A DNA stretch of 32,993 nucleotides from an uncultured Muribaculaceae bacterium (GTDB lineage: Bacteria; Bacteroidota; Bacteroidia; Bacteroidales; Muribaculaceae), in NCBI GenBank assembly GCA_910587475.1, contig CAJUMR010000031.1:1-32993 (forward strand). Direction: 5' to 3'. Shown here one piece after another: positions 31,358-32,993 of the stretch. Under the pieces are notes generated by a model, which saw nothing but the letters and a program-made list of their open reading frames with translations, was not told where the DNA came from and searched no databases. How positions within the stretch are numbered: the stretch's first letter is position 1; each line of letters begins with the position of its first letter. The translations under genes were made by a program, and so were the position numbers.

Positions 31358-32701
31358 TCAATATCCGGTGTAAGAGAACGGGCTGAGAGCGTGGAGTTCG
31401 GCCTTTACAGCATCACTGACCGCAAGCGTATCGATAAATTCCGAAATGCTCTGTTCGGTGATAGCAGTGTTGACGCGCGTGAGCTGCTTCAGTGTTTCAT
31501 AAGGCTTCGGATAACCCTCGCGGCGGAGAATAGTCTGGATGCCTTCAGCTACTACGCTCCACATGTGACCGAGATCACGGTCAATGGCTTCACGATTGAG
31601 CAGCAATTTATTGAGACCTTTGACAGTCGATGCAAAAGCGATCAGGCCGTGAGCCAGAGGTATGCCGACGTTGCGGAGAACCGTCGAGTCAGTCAAGTCA
31701 CGCTGCAGACGCGACACAGGCAGTTTGGCTGCGAGATGCGACAAAAGCGCGTTGGCTATGCCGAGATTGCCTTCCGAATTTTCGAAATCGATGGGGTTGA
31801 CCTTGTGAGGCATCGCCGACGATCCTACCTCTCCTTCTTTGATCTTCTGTTTGAAATATTCCATAGATATGTACATCCACATATCGCGGTCGAGATCGAG
31901 CACGATGGTATTGATGCGTCGCAACGCATCGAACACGGCGGCAAGATTATCGTAGTTGGAAATCTGAGTTGTGAAAGCCTCACGCTCTATGCCGAGGTTT
32001 TCGCTAAGGAAACGTCCGGCGAAGTCAAGCCAATTGATTGTCGGGAAAGCTGCGCGATGAGCGTTGAAATTTCCGGTTGCTCCCCCGAACTTACCGCTGA
32101 TCTTGACCGCACGGAGCGATGCAAGCTGCTCAGAAAGACGATATACAAACACTTTCAGCTCCTTGCCAAGACGAGTTGGCGAAGCCGGCTGTCCGTGAGT
32201 TTTGGCAAGCATCGGTATATCGGCCCACTCTACAGATTGAGCGGAAAGAATCGAGATAAGCTCTTCGATAGCCGGGATATACACCTCGTCAAGCGCATCT
32301 TTCACAGACAGAGGTACCGCCGTGTTGTTGATGTCCTGCGAAGTAAGACCGAAGTGAATGAACTCCTTGTAGGCTTCAAGACCGCGCACGTCAAACTGCT
32401 CCTTGAGAAAGTATTCGACAGCTTTCACGTCGTGGTTAGTCACCGATTCGATGTCCTTGATACGCTGGGCATCGGCAACCGAAAAGTCACGATAGATATT
32501 GCGCAGCGATTCTACAGCATCGCGGGATGCAGAAGCCAATTGTGGCAACGGCAGGTTGTAGAGAGCGATGAAATACTCTACTTCAACTTTGACACGATAG
32601 CGTATCAGAGCATATTCTGAAAAATAATTCTCAAGCGAAGCGCATTTCGAACGGTAGCGTCCGTCGATAGGCGAGATCGCAGTTAGTGTAGATAGTGCCA
32701 T
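31358..32701 (-). CDS. purB: Adenylosuccinate lyase
   Basis: 447 residues from the ATG at 32699-32701 (MALSTLTAISPIDGRYRSKC). The fumarase-superfamily signature GSSAMPHKVNPIDFEN holds the mobile loop and active serine (near residue 290). TNHDVKAVEYFLKEQ and FIHFGLTSQDINNTAVPL are the first two conserved regions, and AKTHGQPASPTRLGKE follows with the catalytic histidine. It catalyses two steps of purine synthesis: SAICAR to AICAR (the product of PurC is its substrate) and adenylosuccinate to AMP. The longer frame from 32752 is rejected because a -7 box lies at 32750-32757. It is convergent with the barrel gene. Confidence 0.97.
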   Translation of the reverse strand: MALSTLTAISPIDGRYRSKCASLENYFSEYALIRYRVKVEVEYFIALYNLPLPQLASASRDAVESLRNIYRDFSVADAQRIKDIESVTNHDVKAVEYFLKEQFDVRGLEAYKEFIHFGLTSQDINNTAVPLSVKDALDEVYIPAIEELISILSAQSVEWADIPMLAKTHGQPASPTRLGKELKVFVYRLSEQLASLRAVKISGKFGGATGNFNAHRAAFPTINWLDFAGRFLSENLGIEREAFTTQISNYDNLAAVFDALRRINTIVLDLDRDMWMYISMEYFKQKIKEGEVGSSAMPHKVNPIDFENSEGNLGIANALLSHLAAKLPVSRLQRDLTDSTVLRNVGIPLAHGLIAFASTVKGLNKLLLNREAIDRDLGHMWSVVAEGIQTILRREGYPKPYETLKQLTRVNTAITEQSISEFIDTLAVSDAVKAELHALSPFSYTGY

Positions 32702-32749
32702 GTGGGTGCAGTCTGTCTTTATATAATAATGTGAGTTTGATTCGTTCCG

Positions 32750-32780
32750 CAAAGTTACTAATCTTTGATTATATATTCAA
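32750..32780 (-). promoter_or_regulatory. Promoter of purB
   Basis: On the minus strand TTG (32778-32780) and TAACTTTG (32750-32757) are 20 bases apart, a full Bacteroidota housekeeping promoter. Transcription would start near 32743, about 42 bases before the ATG. No hairpin or purine riboswitch was recognised in that leader. Confidence 0.8.
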
Positions 32781-32891
32781 CATCACAGTGCTTCGGCGGC
32801 CTCAAAAAGCCCGCATCAATGCAGAATTTGGCCGAATCGGGCCTCATTTCAAAAAAAATCGGCTTTTTTCTAAAAAAAATCGGGCGAAAAT

Positions 32892-32922
32892 TTTGGAGGT
32901 TTAAAAATTAGTCGTACCTTTG
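32892..32922 (+). promoter_or_regulatory. Promoter of tRNA-Val
   Basis: TTTG (32892-32895) and TACCTTTG (32915-32922) are separated by 19 bases, a close match to consensus. The -7 box ends 19 bases before the first base of the tRNA. Confidence 0.8.
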
Positions 32923-32941
32923 CAACGCTTTCAGCGAGAAC

Positions 32942-32993
32942 GGGCGCTTAGCTCAGCTGGTTCAGAGCGTCTGCCTTACAAGCAGAGGGTCGG
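32942..32993 (+). tRNA. tRNA-Val (TAC anticodon), truncated by the window edge
   Basis: The acceptor 5' strand is GGGCGCT (32942-32948). The D-arm is GCTC (32951-32954) with GAGC (32965-32968) around AGCTGGTTCA. The anticodon stem is TCTGC (32970-32974) and GCAGA (32982-32986) around the loop CTTACAA, with anticodon TAC at 32977-32979. The T-arm and acceptor 3' strand lie outside the window. Confidence 0.93.

Noticed and set aside
31391..32620. 409-codon open frame on the plus strand
   Set aside because: Antisense to purB throughout; no promoter and no recognisable motif.
1..32993. Search by eye for CRISPR arrays, insertion sequences, integrases and phage genes
   Set aside because: No regularly spaced repeats, transposase motifs or integrase signatures were seen; the region appears to be stable chromosome.

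Overview
The window looks like chromosomal DNA from a member of the Bacteroidota, order Bacteroidales, with GC near one half; the gene content is reminiscent of gut Muribaculaceae or relatives, but that family placement is inference. Supporting signs: many genes are preceded by the Bacteroidota housekeeping -7 box TAnnTTTG and lack Shine-Dalgarno sequences; there are many short-signal lipoproteins; and several families are typical of the phylum (PCMD, DUF4827, DUF3078, NigD-like, 6-bladed beta-propeller lipoproteins, the 29-residue AURKAIP1/COX24-type ribosomal peptide, and the C-terminus of a Bacteroidota-type ribosomal protein S1). No insertion sequence, prophage, CRISPR array or rRNA was seen. 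The right edge holds the first 52 bases of a tRNA-Val.

Layout. 1-1565: the end of rpsA with its terminator, a ZIP metal transporter (zupT), and a convergent DUF486 membrane protein. 1566-1852: a gene-free stretch with a large hairpin. 1853-5171: a minus-strand run transcribed as cytidylate-kinase-like, unknown, cyclophilin lipoprotein, M16 peptidase. 5212-5784: a small membrane protein divergent from an M48 peptidase/YjjG phosphatase pair (5869-7396). 7593-10197: HU, the tiny basic ribosomal peptide, and RNase E/G with a long hairpin in its leader. 10363-11346: a PCMD protein, convergent with the M13 peptidase pepO (11506-13551). 13684-16764: an nrnA, DUF4827, glmM operon on the minus strand, then flavodoxin. 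17549-18313: an inner-membrane-anchored OmpA-domain protein. 18592-20858: two tandem beta-propeller lipoproteins. 20976-26181: phoH, purC, menG, DUF3078 and two small secreted unknowns. 26259-28526: MTA/SAH nucleosidase, an AlbA_2-domain protein and an EamA transporter. 28622-31271: a NigD-like lipoprotein, an ECF sigma factor and a very unusual protein combining an anti-sigma-like tail, one inner-membrane helix, a long periplasmic linker and an outer-membrane beta-barrel. 31358-32701: purB, then tRNA-Val.

Most of the window is housekeeping: purine synthesis (purC, purB), menaquinone (menG), amino-sugar precursors (glmM), RNA turnover (RNase E/G, NrnA, PhoH), nucleoid (HU) and envelope proteolysis (M16, M48, M13). 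The most interesting part is 28576-31271. It looks like a self-contained envelope-sensing circuit. The 12-base motif ATCGTTGCGCGA occurs in front of both the NigD-like gene and the sigma gene, as expected for an autoregulated ECF promoter. The sigma gene overlaps the putative dual-membrane anti-sigma gene by 11 bases. A terminator between nigD and sigma is placed so that a transcript starting at the ECF promoter would lose most of its left arm. As far as I recall, a comparable sigma/dual-membrane anti-sigma pair (Das1/Dma1) controls outer-membrane vesiculation in Bacteroides thetaiotaomicron; its relation to this locus is inference.
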